Part shown: in pieces, positions 38,215-49,584 of the stretch | Numbering within the stretch: position 1 is the first letter of the stretch | Layout of the letters: each line of letters opens with the position of its first letter | Assembly: GCA_025757845.1 (NCBI GenBank) | Contig: CP107211.1 | Span: forward strand, 2,232,001-2,296,000 | Length of the DNA stretch: 64,000 nt | Source: Oscillospiraceae bacterium | GTDB lineage: Bacteria > Bacillota > Clostridia > Oscillospirales > Ruminococcaceae | Reading direction: 5' to 3' | Notes under the pieces: model-generated | Databases searched by the model: none | What the model was told of the DNA's origin: nothing | The model's input: only the letters and a program-made list of their open reading frames with translations | Program-made: the position numbers and the translations under genes

Positions 38215-38243
38215 TTGACGCCCCTGCTGCTTTGGTGTATCAT
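38215..38243 (+). promoter_or_regulatory. Promoter of secA
   Basis: TTGACG (38215-38220), 17 bases, TATCAT (38238-38243). Confidence 0.7.
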
Positions 38244-38310
38244 ATAGATTGTATTGATGTGCCTTTCCGGACGTGTGTGCGTCCTGATTCTATTGTATGA
38301 GGTGTAACGA

Positions 38311-41157
<2,847 letters not shown>

Positions 41158-41161
41158 GCTG

Positions 41162-41209
41162 AAAAGCCTCCCGGCTCCTGTCTTTGGCAGGGGTCTGGGA
41201 GACTTTTGA
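41162..41209 (+). terminator. Terminator of secA
   Basis: AAAAGCCTCCC and GGGAG-a-CTTTT arms around an inner CCTG/CAGG stem, with a T-rich end. Confidence 0.65.
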
Positions 41210-41234
41210 TAAAATGAAAGGGAGCTGATTTGGA

Positions 41235-42455
41235 ATGATCACACCGGAAAAGCTGTTGGAAGCTGCAAAGCAGCTGGAACCCCAGCTGCAGGAATGGCGG
41301 CGCACCCTGCACCGTCACCCGGAAGTCGGGTTCGACCTGCCCCAGACCAAGGCACTGGTCAAGAAAGCCCTGACCGAAATGGGCTACGCCCCGCAGGACT
41401 GCGGCAAGTGCGGCGTGCTTGCGCTGGCGGGCGGCAAAAAGCCCGGCAAGGTGATCCTGCTGCGCGGCGACATGGACGCTCTGCCCCTGCAGGAGGAGTC
41501 CGGCGAGGCGTTTGCCTCCGAGGTGCCCGGCAAGATGCACGGCTGTGGCCATGATATGCACACCGCCATGATGCTGGGTGCCGCCAAGCTGCTCAAGGAG
41601 CATGAGGACGAGATCGAGGGCACCGTCAAGCTGGAGTTCCAGCCCGCCGAGGAGATCTTCCAGGGCTCGCTGGACATGCTGAAAAACGGCCTGCTGGAGG
41701 CCCCCAAGGTGGACGCTGCGGTCATGTTCCATGTGCTGGCCGGCATGCCCCTGCCCGCCGGTATGGTGCTGGTGCCGGGCGGCGGCATCACCATGGCCAG
41801 CTGCGAGCAGTACCACATCGTGGTGCACGGCAAGGGCGGCCACGGCTCCATGCCCAACGCCTGCATCGACCCCATCACCGCAGCGGCCCACATCCACATT
41901 GCCCTGCAGGAGATCAACAGCCGCGAGCTGGACCCCGCCGGGTTCGGCGTGTTCACCACCGGCCGGTTTGAGGCCGGCAAGGCGTCCAACGTCATCCCGG
42001 ACAGTGCCGATATGTGGGGCACCATCCGCACCATCGACCCGGAACAGAAGGTCAGCGCCCAGATCCATCAGCGCATGACCGAAATTGCGCAGGGTGTGGC
42101 CACGGCCTACCGCTGCACCGCTGAGGTCACCTTCAGCGATTACTGCCCCTGCATGGTGGTGGACAAGCCCCTGGCACAGAACGCCCTGACCTATATGACC
42201 GAGCTGCTGGGCAAGGGTGCCATGGACATGACCTCCCTCACCGGCGGCAAACCCGGCGGCGGCAGTGAGGACTTCGCCTTTGTGAGCCACGAAGTGCCCA
42301 CCGTGAGCATGTTCCTCTCCGCCGGCAACGCCAAGGAGGGCTATCTCTATGGCCAGCACCACCCCAAGGTGCGCTTTGACGACAGCGTCCTGTACGAGGG
42401 CTCTGCCGCCTACACCTATATGGCCCTGCGCTGGCTGGCAGATCACAACGGTTAA
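41235..42455 (+). CDS. M20-family amidohydrolase (406 aa)
   Basis: Residues give the M20/IAL-type metal site: H-P-E-V-G-F-D near 28, R-G-D-M-D-A-L-P, M-H-G-C-G-H-D-M-H-T-A (zinc ligands), and F-Q-P-A-E-E. H-V-L-A-G and an amide-binding dimerisation domain follow, with G-G-S-E-D-F-A-F near the end. The family includes N-acyl-amino-acid amidohydrolases, hippurate hydrolase and indole-acetyl hydrolases. The substrate cannot be told. The start is ATG at 41235 after GGGAG. Monocistronic with a terminator on each side. Confidence 0.93.
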   Translation: MITPEKLLEAAKQLEPQLQEWRRTLHRHPEVGFDLPQTKALVKKALTEMGYAPQDCGKCGVLALAGGKKPGKVILLRGDMDALPLQEESGEAFASEVPGKMHGCGHDMHTAMMLGAAKLLKEHEDEIEGTVKLEFQPAEEIFQGSLDMLKNGLLEAPKVDAAVMFHVLAGMPLPAGMVLVPGGGITMASCEQYHIVVHGKGGHGSMPNACIDPITAAAHIHIALQEINSRELDPAGFGVFTTGRFEAGKASNVIPDSADMWGTIRTIDPEQKVSAQIHQRMTEIAQGVATAYRCTAEVTFSDYCPCMVVDKPLAQNALTYMTELLGKGAMDMTSLTGGKPGGGSEDFAFVSHEVPTVSMFLSAGNAKEGYLYGQHHPKVRFDDSVLYEGSAAYTYMALRWLADHNG

Positions 42456-42470
42456 TTTTCCTCTGGAACA

Positions 42471-42511
42471 GCAGGACCCCGGAAGGTTTTCCTTCCGGGG
42501 TCCTGTTCGTT
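42471..42511. terminator. Bidirectional terminator
   Basis: GCAGGACCCCGGAAGG-tttt-CCTTCCGGGGTCCTG followed by TTCGTTTC, between the M20 gene and the convergent CinA-like gene. Confidence 0.85.
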
Positions 42512-43435
42512 TCAGATCAGTTTTGCGCCGGAGTGCGGCAGACGGTCGGCGTGCAGGGTCTCCCGCAGCAGCTGCGGCAGGGCGGTCAGGTCACCGCCGG
42601 TGAACCACCAACCCGCCGCCAGCGCAGCCAGGGCCAGCGCCACCAGCAGCAACAGCACCCGGCGCAGCCAGCGGCGCTTCTTTTTGGGCGGAGCTGGGCG
42701 GACCTCCGCCTGCGCTGCAGGCGGGGCAGACACAGCTTCCGGCACCGGGTCGCGGTAGTGCTGCCAGCTCGTGCCGGGGACCTGCGGCAGACCGCAGGCT
42801 GCCCGGCGGATCATGTCCAGCAGCCAAAGGCCCGGCCCATCCTCCCGGTACACGGTGCGCAGCCAGCAGCCCTTGCGGGTGCCCAGCAGCAGCAGAAATT
42901 TTCCGTCCTGCTCCCAGCACCCAGCGGACAGCTCTGCCCCCACAAGGTGCTGTGCCGCCTGTACCCGGGCCAATGCGGCGGCAGCGTCCTGCCTGCGGGC
43001 TGCCCGGCGGGCGATCTGTGCCCCCACCTTGGGGTCGGCATAGCTCTGGGTGCCAAAGTCGAACACCTTTTCGGCCCCGGGCACGGCTTCCAGCCGGGCT
43101 TCCATCAGGGCCCCGGCGGCAGCATCCGCGCACACCAGCAGCCGACGGCGGTGCTCCAGCGCCTGCACCACGGCGGCAGCAAGGTCCGTGTCCCCTTCTC
43201 CGTACAAGTCAGCCGCAAAGCAGCCGTGCAGACTGCGGCAGGCCTTGTCCAGCCCGGCGGCATTTTCGCTCCGCAGTGCGATCAGCGTTTCCGCGCCGCG
43301 GCTGCGGCATTGGGCGGTCACACACCACTTCGGCGGGAAAGCAGACGCCGCCTGCTGTACCCCCAGCGCCGATGCCCCGAACAGCCGGAGCACACAGCGG
43401 ACCGGTTCGTTTTGTTCACAGCTCAAGTTCTTCAC
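42512..43435 (-). CDS. Membrane-anchored CinA-like pseudo-enzyme, degenerate paralogue (307 aa)
   Basis: This gene is not recognised by name, but residues 14-215 align by eye with the KH and amidase parts of CinA encoded directly upstream. C-V-L-R-L-F-G matches L-T-L-R-V-L-G-G; L-A-A-A-V-V-Q-A-L-E-H matches L-E-E-T-V-V-H-T-L-Q-H; V-P-G-A-E-K-V-F-D-F-G-T-Q-S-Y matches V-S-G-A-S-E-V-F-G-Y-G-F-V-T-Y. The catalytic A-E-S-C-T-G-G of CinA is replaced by C-A-D-A-A-A-G (102-108), and the N-terminal MoCF/hydrolase domain is absent. After an Ala/Pro linker, K-K-K-R-R-W-L-R-R leads into a membrane helix (259-277) and a short outer tail. It is probably inactive, and tied to CinA function by position. The start is GTG at 43435 or TTG three codons later. 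Confidence 0.7.
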   Translation of the reverse strand: MKNLSCEQNEPVRCVLRLFGASALGVQQAASAFPPKWCVTAQCRSRGAETLIALRSENAAGLDKACRSLHGCFAADLYGEGDTDLAAAVVQALEHRRRLLVCADAAAGALMEARLEAVPGAEKVFDFGTQSYADPKVGAQIARRAARRQDAAAALARVQAAQHLVGAELSAGCWEQDGKFLLLLGTRKGCWLRTVYREDGPGLWLLDMIRRAACGLPQVPGTSWQHYRDPVPEAVSAPPAAQAEVRPAPPKKKRRWLRRVLLLLVALALAALAAGWWFTGGDLTALPQLLRETLHADRLPHSGAKLI

Positions 43436-43459
43436 CCCCGCGGTCCGCAGGGGACCGTA

Positions 43460-44779
43460 TTATTCTGCAAGAAAGGCGGCGTTCAGGGCCTCTAGCGCGG
43501 CTGCATCGCGGCAGTCGGCGGCGGTCAGCGGCTTTGTGGCGGCAGGCACCTTGTCCTGCGCCAGCCGCAGGGCCAGCACCAGTGCTTCCTGCGCGGCGCG
43601 GGCACGGATGAGCGCCCGGTCCGGCCGGGAAACGAACAGCTTTTCCACATACACGGTATCACCGCGGGCAGCACCCAGATACACGGTGCCCACCGGCCGC
43701 ACAGCATCGCCGCCGGTCGGCCCGGCCACGCCGGTGACACTGATGCCGATGTCGGCCCCGGCAGCCTGCGCCGCGCCCAGCGCCATCTGTGCCGCCACCG
43801 GAGCAGATACCACGTTGTACTGCTCGATCACGGCAGGGTCCACCCCCACCAGCTTTGCCTTGGCCTGCTCCCAGTAGGTCACGAAGCCGTAGCCGAACAC
43901 CTCGCTTGCACCGGACACGTTGGTGATGCGCTGGGCGATCATGCCGCCCGTGCAGCTCTCTGCTGTGGCAAGGGTCAGCCCCTTGTGCTGCAGGGTGTGC
44001 ACCACCGTTTCTTCCAGCCCGGCCACATCCTCATCATACACCGCATCGCCCAGCAGATCATAGAACTTTTTGGCATAGGCGCGGCACATTGTTTCGGCTT
44101 CCGTGTCGGTCTTGGCCCGGGCGGTGATGCGGATCTCGCATTCGCCGGTCTTGCAGTAGATGGCGGCGGTGGGGTTCGCATTTTCCAGCAGATCCCGCAC
44201 CTGATATTCCAGGTTGCTCTCGCCGCCCAGCACCCGCAGCGTCAGACTGTGCAGGGCGCAGTTCTGCCGCGCCAGCAGCAGCGGGCGCACTTCCTCCTGC
44301 CACATGGCCTTCATCTCGTGGGGCACACCGGGCATCAGCACGGCGCAGCGGCCCTCCTGCTCAAACCAGGCACCCGGCGCGGTGCCGTGGCGGTTCACCA
44401 CCTTATGGCCTTTTACCGGCACCATGGCCTGCTTGCGGTTGTTGGGGGTGACCGTGCGGCCGGTGCGGGTAAAGTAGGCCACGATCTTGTCCCACTCTTC
44501 CGCGTCAAAGGCCAGAGTGTCGCCGTAGCAGGAGGCCACGGTCTCCTTGGTCAGGTCGTCCGCCGTGGGGCCCAGCCCACCGGTGAACACCAGCAGGTCG
44601 CAGCGCTGCTTGGCCTCGTTGACAAAATCCGCCAGGCGGCCGTGGTTGTCACCGATGGTGCTCTCCCGCTGGACCGTGATGCCCAGCGCGGCCAGCTCCC
44701 GGCTGAGGTACTGGGCATTGGTGTTGAGAATGTTGCCGAGCAGCAGCTCGGTGCCGACACTGATGATCTCTGCAGTCAT
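43460..44779 (-). CDS. cinA: CinA-family nicotinamide-nucleotide amidase / ADP-ribose pyrophosphatase (439 aa)
   Basis: ATG at 44779 is chosen; a TTG two codons upstream is closer to the GAGGG. The N-terminal MoCF-like domain shows I-S-V-G-T-E-L-L-L-G and F-T-G-G-L-G-P-T-x-D-D. Residues 170-260 are the KH domain. The C-terminal amidase shows A-E-S-C-T-G-G (273-279), G-A-S-E-V-F and T-G-V-A-G-P-T-G-G. CinA recycles pyridine nucleotides by deamidating NMN, and is linked to competence in some bacteria. Full length. It overlaps thiI closely (7-base gap) and is followed 24 bases later by its degenerate paralogue. Confidence 0.95.
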   Translation of the reverse strand: MTAEIISVGTELLLGNILNTNAQYLSRELAALGITVQRESTIGDNHGRLADFVNEAKQRCDLLVFTGGLGPTADDLTKETVASCYGDTLAFDAEEWDKIVAYFTRTGRTVTPNNRKQAMVPVKGHKVVNRHGTAPGAWFEQEGRCAVLMPGVPHEMKAMWQEEVRPLLLARQNCALHSLTLRVLGGESNLEYQVRDLLENANPTAAIYCKTGECEIRITARAKTDTEAETMCRAYAKKFYDLLGDAVYDEDVAGLEETVVHTLQHKGLTLATAESCTGGMIAQRITNVSGASEVFGYGFVTYWEQAKAKLVGVDPAVIEQYNVVSAPVAAQMALGAAQAAGADIGISVTGVAGPTGGDAVRPVGTVYLGAARGDTVYVEKLFVSRPDRALIRARAAQEALVLALRLAQDKVPAATKPLTAADCRDAAALEALNAAFLAE

Positions 44780-44786
44780 GGACAAA

Positions 44787-45986
44787 TCAACCCTCGAATT
44801 CTACCTGATCGGTGATGCGGATGCGGATGCGCTCGGCGTTCTCGGCGGCCTCGGCTTCCAGTGCGGCAAGGCCCGGCATGGCGGCTTCGGCTTCCAGGAT
44901 CTCTTCCAGCTCCGGGCGGATCTTCGGGTGCGGGGGCGTGAAGATGGTGCAGCAGTCCTCATAGGGCAGGATGCTGGTCTCAAAGGTATTGATGTGGCGG
45001 GCCGTCTCCACGATCTCGGTCTTGTCCATGCCGATGAGCGGGCGCAGGATGGGCAGGTCCTGTGCGGCGTCGGTGCACTGCAGGGCCTTGACGGTCTGGC
45101 TGGCCACCTGAGCCAGGCTCTCGCCGGTGACCAGTGCTTCGCAGCCCTGCCGCTTTGCGATGACGTTGGCAATGCGCATCATGCTGCGGCGCATGAGCAC
45201 CGTGAACAGCACATCGGGGGCGTTATCCCGGATGTATTCCTGCGGTTTGGTGTAGGGCACCACAAACAGGTTGGAACTGCCGGTATAGATGCTGGTGAGC
45301 TGGGCCAGAGCCTTAACTTTGAGTTTTGCACGCTCCGAAGTATACGGAGGGGACGCAAAATGAATGTGATCCAGGGCCAGACCGCGCTTTGCCATGCGGT
45401 AAGCTGCCACCGGGCTGTCGATGCCGCCGGACAGCATATTCAGGGCGCGGCCGCTGGTGCCCACAGGCAGACCACCCTCACCCGGTACTTTCGGGCCGTG
45501 AATATACGCACCGTAATCACGGATCTCCACGATGACCTTGAACTGCGGGTTGTGCACGTCCACCTTGAGGTAGTTGTGCTTGCCCAGCAGGTAGGCGCCC
45601 AGCTCCCGCATCAGCTCCGGGCTGGTCATGGGGTAGCTCTTGTCGGAACGGCGGGCCTCCACCTTGAAGGTGCGGATGCCGTGCAGGCTGGCACCGAGGT
45701 ACTCCTCGGCGGTCTGGCAGATGGTGTCAAAGTCCTTGTCGCAGACCACGGCACGGCTGAGGGACGCCAGACCGAACACCTTGCTCACCCGGTCGAAGGC
45801 CAGGTCCATGTCCACGTCCTCTTCCTCCGGCTCCATGTAGAAGGTGGACTGGGTGCAGTACACCTTGAACTTGCCCACGGTCTTGAGCCGGTAGCGCAGG
45901 ATCTTCATCATGGCCGACTCGAACTGGTTGCGGTTGAGGCCTTTCAGGGACATTTCGCCCTGATAGCCCAGAATGATCTCATGCAT
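44787..45986 (-). CDS. thiI: tRNA 4-thiouridine synthase ThiI (399 aa)
   Basis: The N-terminal ferredoxin-like and THUMP domains (residues 1-165) are followed by the PP-loop motif L-N-M-L-S-G-G-I-D-S-P. The AANH domain ends near 390. No rhodanese domain is present, as usual in Firmicutes. It activates U8 of tRNA with ATP and takes sulfur from IscS, encoded by the gene upstream (iscS at 46143). A MITE-like repeat lies between the two. In some bacteria ThiI also feeds thiazole synthesis. Confidence 0.95.
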   Translation of the reverse strand: MHEIILGYQGEMSLKGLNRNQFESAMMKILRYRLKTVGKFKVYCTQSTFYMEPEEEDVDMDLAFDRVSKVFGLASLSRAVVCDKDFDTICQTAEEYLGASLHGIRTFKVEARRSDKSYPMTSPELMRELGAYLLGKHNYLKVDVHNPQFKVIVEIRDYGAYIHGPKVPGEGGLPVGTSGRALNMLSGGIDSPVAAYRMAKRGLALDHIHFASPPYTSERAKLKVKALAQLTSIYTGSSNLFVVPYTKPQEYIRDNAPDVLFTVLMRRSMMRIANVIAKRQGCEALVTGESLAQVASQTVKALQCTDAAQDLPILRPLIGMDKTEIVETARHINTFETSILPYEDCCTIFTPPHPKIRPELEEILEAEAAMPGLAALEAEAAENAERIRIRITDQVEFEG

Positions 45987-46015
45987 AAATGTTGTATCTC
46001 CTGATTTATTTGTAT

Positions 46016-46144
46016 AACCCTCTCAGTCATCGCTGCGCGATGCCAGCTCCCCCGAAAGGGGAGCTTTTCCAAAGAGGGGAACTTTGCGGCACTACTAAAA
46101 GCTCCCCCTTCGGGGGAGCTGGCGCATTAGCGCCTGAGAGGGTT
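46016..46144. repeat. MITE-like intergenic repeat, copy 2
   Basis: Perfect 11-bp terminal inverted repeats AACCCTCTCAG (46016-46026) and CTGAGAGGGTT (46134-46144), with inner GCTCCCC/GGGGAGC palindromes. Its right end overlaps the stop codon of iscS (TAA at 46145-46143). Confidence 0.88.
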
Positions 46145-47294
46145 ATTTCCGGATCCTCTGCAGGTGCTTCATGCCGTCCTCGAAGCGGTTGAGGAAGGCA
46201 TCCACGTCCTCCGGGGTGTTGTCGGCGCAGAAGGACACCCGGATGGCGGTGTCGATGGCCAGCGGGTCCCGGCCCATAGCCGCCAGCGTGTGGCTGGGCT
46301 GGCCCCGGCCGCAGGCACTGGCCGAGGAAACGTAGATCTGCGCTTCGGCCAGGAATGCCAGCATCGTTTCGCTCTTGATGCAGTTTTCACTGAAGTTCAG
46401 CACCTCCGGCACGGCATCCGCCGGGCTGTTGAGCACCACTTCCGGGAAGGCCGCCAGCCCGTCCCGCAGGCGCTGGTTCAGCGCCCGCATGGCGGTGTCG
46501 CGGCTCTTCATGGTTTTGGCAAGGCGGGCGGCCGCGGCGGCAAGGCCCATGGCGTAAGGCAGGTTCTCGGTGCCAGGGCGCAGCCCGCGCTCCTGCTCGC
46601 CGCCCAGATACGGCGGCTGGAACGCCTGCACCAGCCGGTCGGACAGGTACAGCGCACCGATGCCCTTGGGCGCGTGGATCTTATGGCCGCTCACCGCCAG
46701 AGTGTCGATGTTGTCCAGCTTGATGGGCACCCGCATCCACGCCTGCACGGCGTCCACATGCACGATGGTGCGGCTGTTGCGGCGCTTGACCTCGGCCGCC
46801 AGACGCTCCACATCGTTCCGGGTACCCACCTCGTTGTTCACCATCATGCAGGCCACGAGGATGGTGTTTTTGCCCACATGCTCCAGCATCTCGTTGATGT
46901 CCAGCGTGCCGTCGGCGCGGGGCTTCACCACGGTCACGTTGTAGCCGCGCTTTGCCAGATCTTCCAGCGGGCGCTGGACGCTGGGGTGCTCGAAGCCGGA
47001 CACCACGATGTCCTTACCAAAGGTACGGGTGCGGGCGGCCCCCAGCAGGGCCAGATTGTTGCTCTCGCTGCCGCAGGAGGTAAAATACAGCTCCTTTGCC
47101 TTGCAGCCCAGGGTCCGGGCCACGGCAGCGCGGGCGGCGTTCAGTGCTTCCTCGCTGCGGGCACCGGGGCCGTACAGGCTGGAGGGGTTGGCCCAGTGCT
47201 CCCGCATGGCCTTGTCGATGACGTCTGCCACCTCCGGTGCCACGATGGTGGTGGCGGCATTGTCCAGATAATGCAATTCAGGATTTTGCAGCAT
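46143..47294 (-). CDS. iscS: Cysteine desulfurase, IscS/NifS type (383 aa)
   Basis: ATG at 47294 is chosen after GCAGGAA; an ATG nine codons upstream has no ribosome-binding site. It is a class V aminotransferase: Y-L-D-N-A-A-T-T near the start, S-G-S-E-S-N-N-L-like T-S-C-G-S-E-S-N-N, PLP-lysine in V-S-G-H-K-I-H-A-P-K-G-I-G, and S-S-A-S-A-C-G-R-G with the sulfur-carrying cysteine near 330. It yields persulfide sulfur for ThiI (next gene) and perhaps for Fe-S clusters. The order iscS-thiI-cinA suggests the first role. The stop codon is embedded in the repeat end. Confidence 0.95.
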   Translation of the reverse strand: MLQNPELHYLDNAATTIVAPEVADVIDKAMREHWANPSSLYGPGARSEEALNAARAAVARTLGCKAKELYFTSCGSESNNLALLGAARTRTFGKDIVVSGFEHPSVQRPLEDLAKRGYNVTVVKPRADGTLDINEMLEHVGKNTILVACMMVNNEVGTRNDVERLAAEVKRRNSRTIVHVDAVQAWMRVPIKLDNIDTLAVSGHKIHAPKGIGALYLSDRLVQAFQPPYLGGEQERGLRPGTENLPYAMGLAAAAARLAKTMKSRDTAMRALNQRLRDGLAAFPEVVLNSPADAVPEVLNFSENCIKSETMLAFLAEAQIYVSSASACGRGQPSHTLAAMGRDPLAIDTAIRVSFCADNTPEDVDAFLNRFEDGMKHLQRIRK

Positions 47295-47589
47295 AAAGGA
47301 ATTCCTGCTTTCTGTTTTCATAATAATCCAGTTTAATTATAGCACAGAAAGCTGTAGAACGCAAAATATTCGCGTTTGCGAGCGCAGCGCAGCAATGAAA
47401 GCCCCAGTGGGGCTTTTAAGCGACAGAACGGTCCTGCGTCAGCAGGATGGAGGGGCCCCGCCCCGACAAGTTCCGCGTTTGCGAGCGCAGCGCAGCAATG
47501 AAAGCCCCAGTGGGGCTTTCAAGCAACAGAACGGTCTTTCGCAGCAAGATGGAGTGGCCTCGCCCCGACAAGTTCGTATATGTTTTTCC
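47295..47589. other. Intergenic region holding a tandem repeat
   Basis: These 295 bases hold no gene. Apart from the two 103-bp repeat units they contain only about 75 bases after the start of iscS. The short frames in the repeat have no ribosome-binding site. Confidence 0.6.
47371..47575. repeat. Two tandem copies of a 103-bp unit
   Basis: Unit 1 starts CGCGTTTGCGAGCGCAGCGC at 47371 and unit 2 with the same bases at 47474. The copies differ at only some positions. Each holds a GAAAGCCCC-agt-GGGGCTTT(C) hairpin and ends with CCCCGACAAGTTC. Confidence 0.9.
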
Positions 47590-47619
47590 TTGACAAACAC
47601 CCTGCCGGTGTGCTATCTT
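47590..47619 (+). promoter_or_regulatory. Promoter of the ZTP riboswitch and fhs
   Basis: TTGACA (47590-47595), 18 bases, TATCTT (47614-47619), directly after the tandem repeat and a few bases before the aptamer. Confidence 0.65.
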
Positions 47620-47630
47620 TACAGCATAGA

Positions 47631-47746
47631 GACCGCATCCCTGCTGACGGAACGTTGTGGAGCACCACAGTGCAGGGCTGCGGGGATGTCAATGCCGACC
47701 GTCTGGGCAGCCTTGCGCAATTGCTGCGCAAAGCTGTCCTTTTTTG
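47631..47746 (+). promoter_or_regulatory. ZTP (pfl) riboswitch with terminator
   Basis: The aptamer hallmarks are CTGACGGAAC (47644-47653), a TGTGG-agca-CCACA hairpin (47656-47669), a CCCTGC/GCAGGG closing stem (47639-47644 and 47672-47677), and the conserved 3' segment CCGTCTGGGCAGC (47699-47711). GGGCAGCCTTGCGCA (47705-47719) can pair with TGCGCAAAGCTGTCC (47725-47739), followed by six T residues, a terminator that uses the aptamer's own 3' segment. ZTP/ZMP accumulates when formyl-folate is low and should then switch fhs on. Recognised by eye. Confidence 0.85.
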
Positions 47747-47765
47747 CTATCAAGGAGGATGTCTG

Positions 47766-49427
47766 ATGAAAACCGATATCGAGATCGCGCAGGAAGCTAA
47801 AATGAAACCCATCACCGAGATCGCCGCCCAGCTGGGTCTGGCCGACGAGGACGTGATCCCCTACGGCCGCTACAAGGCCAAGATCAACCACCGGCTGATC
47901 CACAACGCGAAAAAGCAGGGCAAGCTGATCCTTGTCACCGCCATCAGCCCCACCCCGGCCGGTGAGGGCAAGACCACCACCAGCGTGGGCCTGGCCGACG
48001 CCATGAACGCACTGGGCAAAAAGACCATGCTCTGCCTGCGCGAGCCCAGCCTGGGCCCCGTGTTCGGCATCAAGGGCGGCGCAGCCGGCGGCGGCTACGC
48101 ACAGGTGGTGCCCATGGAGGACATCAACCTGCACTTCACCGGGGACCTGCACGCCATCGGCACCGCCAACAACCTGCTGGCCGCCATGATCGACAACAGC
48201 ATCCAGCAGGGCAACCCGCTGAACATCGACCCCCGCCGCATCACCTGGAAGCGCTGCATGGATATGAACGACCGCCAGCTGCGCTTCATCGTGGACGGCC
48301 TGGGCGGCAAGGTGAACGGCACCCCCCGCGAGGACGGTTTTGATATCACCGTGGCCAGCGAAGTGATGGCCATCTTCTGCCTGGCCACCAGCATCTCCGA
48401 CCTGAAGGAGCGTCTGTCCAGGATCGTGTGTGCCTACACCTACGACGGCAAGCCGGTGACCGCCGGTCAGATCGGTGCCGCCGGTGCCATGACCGCCCTG
48501 CTGAAGGATGCCCTGGACCCGAACCTCGTCCAGACACTGGAGAACAACCCCGCCATCATCCACGGCGGCCCCTTCGCCAACATTGCCCACGGCTGCAACA
48601 GCGTGCTGGCCACCAAGCTGAGCCTGTCGCTGGCCGACTACACCATCACCGAGGCCGGTTTCGGTGCCGACCTGGGCGCGGAGAAGTTCCTGGACATCAA
48701 GTGCCGCTATGCCGGCATCGCACCCAGTGCCTGCGTGCTGGTGGCCACCGTGCGCGCCCTCAAGAGCCACGGCGGCGTGGCCAAGGCAGACCTGAGCCAG
48801 CCCAACCTGGAAGCCGTCAAGGCCGGCGCGGCCAACCTGATCCGCCACATCGACAACCTGAAGAACGGCTTCGGCCTGCCGGTGGTGGTGGCCATCAACG
48901 CCTTCCCCACCGATACCCCGGAAGAGCAGGCCTATGTGGAGCAGGTGTGCGCCGAGCAGGGCGTGCCCTGCGTGCTGAGCGAGGTGTTCGCCAAGGGCGG
49001 CGAGGGCGGCAAGGCTCTGGCCGAGAAGGTACTGGAAGTGATGGAGGACCGTCCCATCCAGTACACCTACCCGCTGGACATGCCCCTGAAGGACAAGATC
49101 AACGCCATTGCCACCAAGATCTACCGTGCCGACGGCGTGAACTACAGCGCCGCCGCCAGCAAGACGCTGGCCGAGCTGACCGAGATGGGCTACGGCGACC
49201 TGCCCGTGTGCATTGCCAAGACCCAGTACAGCTTCAGCGACAACGCCAAGCTCACCGGTGCCCCCACCGGCTTTACCATGGAGGTGCGTGAGGTGCGTCT
49301 GGCCGCCGGTGCCGGTTTCGTGGTGGTCATCTGCGGCAGCATCATGACCATGCCGGGCCTGCCCAAGAAGCCCGCTGCCGTGGGCATCGACGTGGACGCC
49401 GACGGCAAGATCACCGGCCTGTTCTGA
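47766..49427 (+). CDS. fhs: Formate-tetrahydrofolate ligase (553 aa)
   Basis: ATG at 47766 after AAGGAGGA. Motifs of the family are [14 protein letters not shown] (Walker A-like), [24 protein letters not shown], and a late F-V-V-V-I-C-G. It makes 10-formyl-tetrahydrofolate from formate, THF and ATP, feeding purine synthesis and the folate branch of one-carbon metabolism. The ZTP riboswitch in its leader is consistent with this. The length of 553 is typical. Confidence 0.98.
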   Translation: MKTDIEIAQEAKMKPITEIAAQLGLADEDVIPYGRYKAKINHRLIHNAKKQGKLILVTAISPTPAGEGKTTTSVGLADAMNALGKKTMLCLREPSLGPVFGIKGGAAGGGYAQVVPMEDINLHFTGDLHAIGTANNLLAAMIDNSIQQGNPLNIDPRRITWKRCMDMNDRQLRFIVDGLGGKVNGTPREDGFDITVASEVMAIFCLATSISDLKERLSRIVCAYTYDGKPVTAGQIGAAGAMTALLKDALDPNLVQTLENNPAIIHGGPFANIAHGCNSVLATKLSLSLADYTITEAGFGADLGAEKFLDIKCRYAGIAPSACVLVATVRALKSHGGVAKADLSQPNLEAVKAGAANLIRHIDNLKNGFGLPVVVAINAFPTDTPEEQAYVEQVCAEQGVPCVLSEVFAKGGEGGKALAEKVLEVMEDRPIQYTYPLDMPLKDKINAIATKIYRADGVNYSAAASKTLAELTEMGYGDLPVCIAKTQYSFSDNAKLTGAPTGFTMEVREVRLAAGAGFVVVICGSIMTMPGLPKKPAAVGIDVDADGKITGLF

Positions 49428-49442
49428 TCCGATTAAAAAAGC

Positions 49443-49481
49443 AAGGCGATGCCGCACACGTTGTACGGCACCGCCTTTTTT
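49443..49481 (+). terminator. Terminator of fhs
   Basis: AAGGCGATGCCG...CGGCACCGCCTT followed by TTTT. Confidence 0.8.
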
Positions 49482-49584
49482 CGTTTCATTGTTCTGGCAC
49501 GGCCATGACCTGCCAGATGTCCCCTATGATACACAAAGAGTTTGGCCAGTCACCATCATTCTGTACCGCAGTGCCCGGACCGCA

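Noticed and set aside
47371..47575. Short CRISPR-like array
   Set aside because: There are only two units of 103 bp without spacers, and the units are near-identical over their entire length; no cas genes are present.
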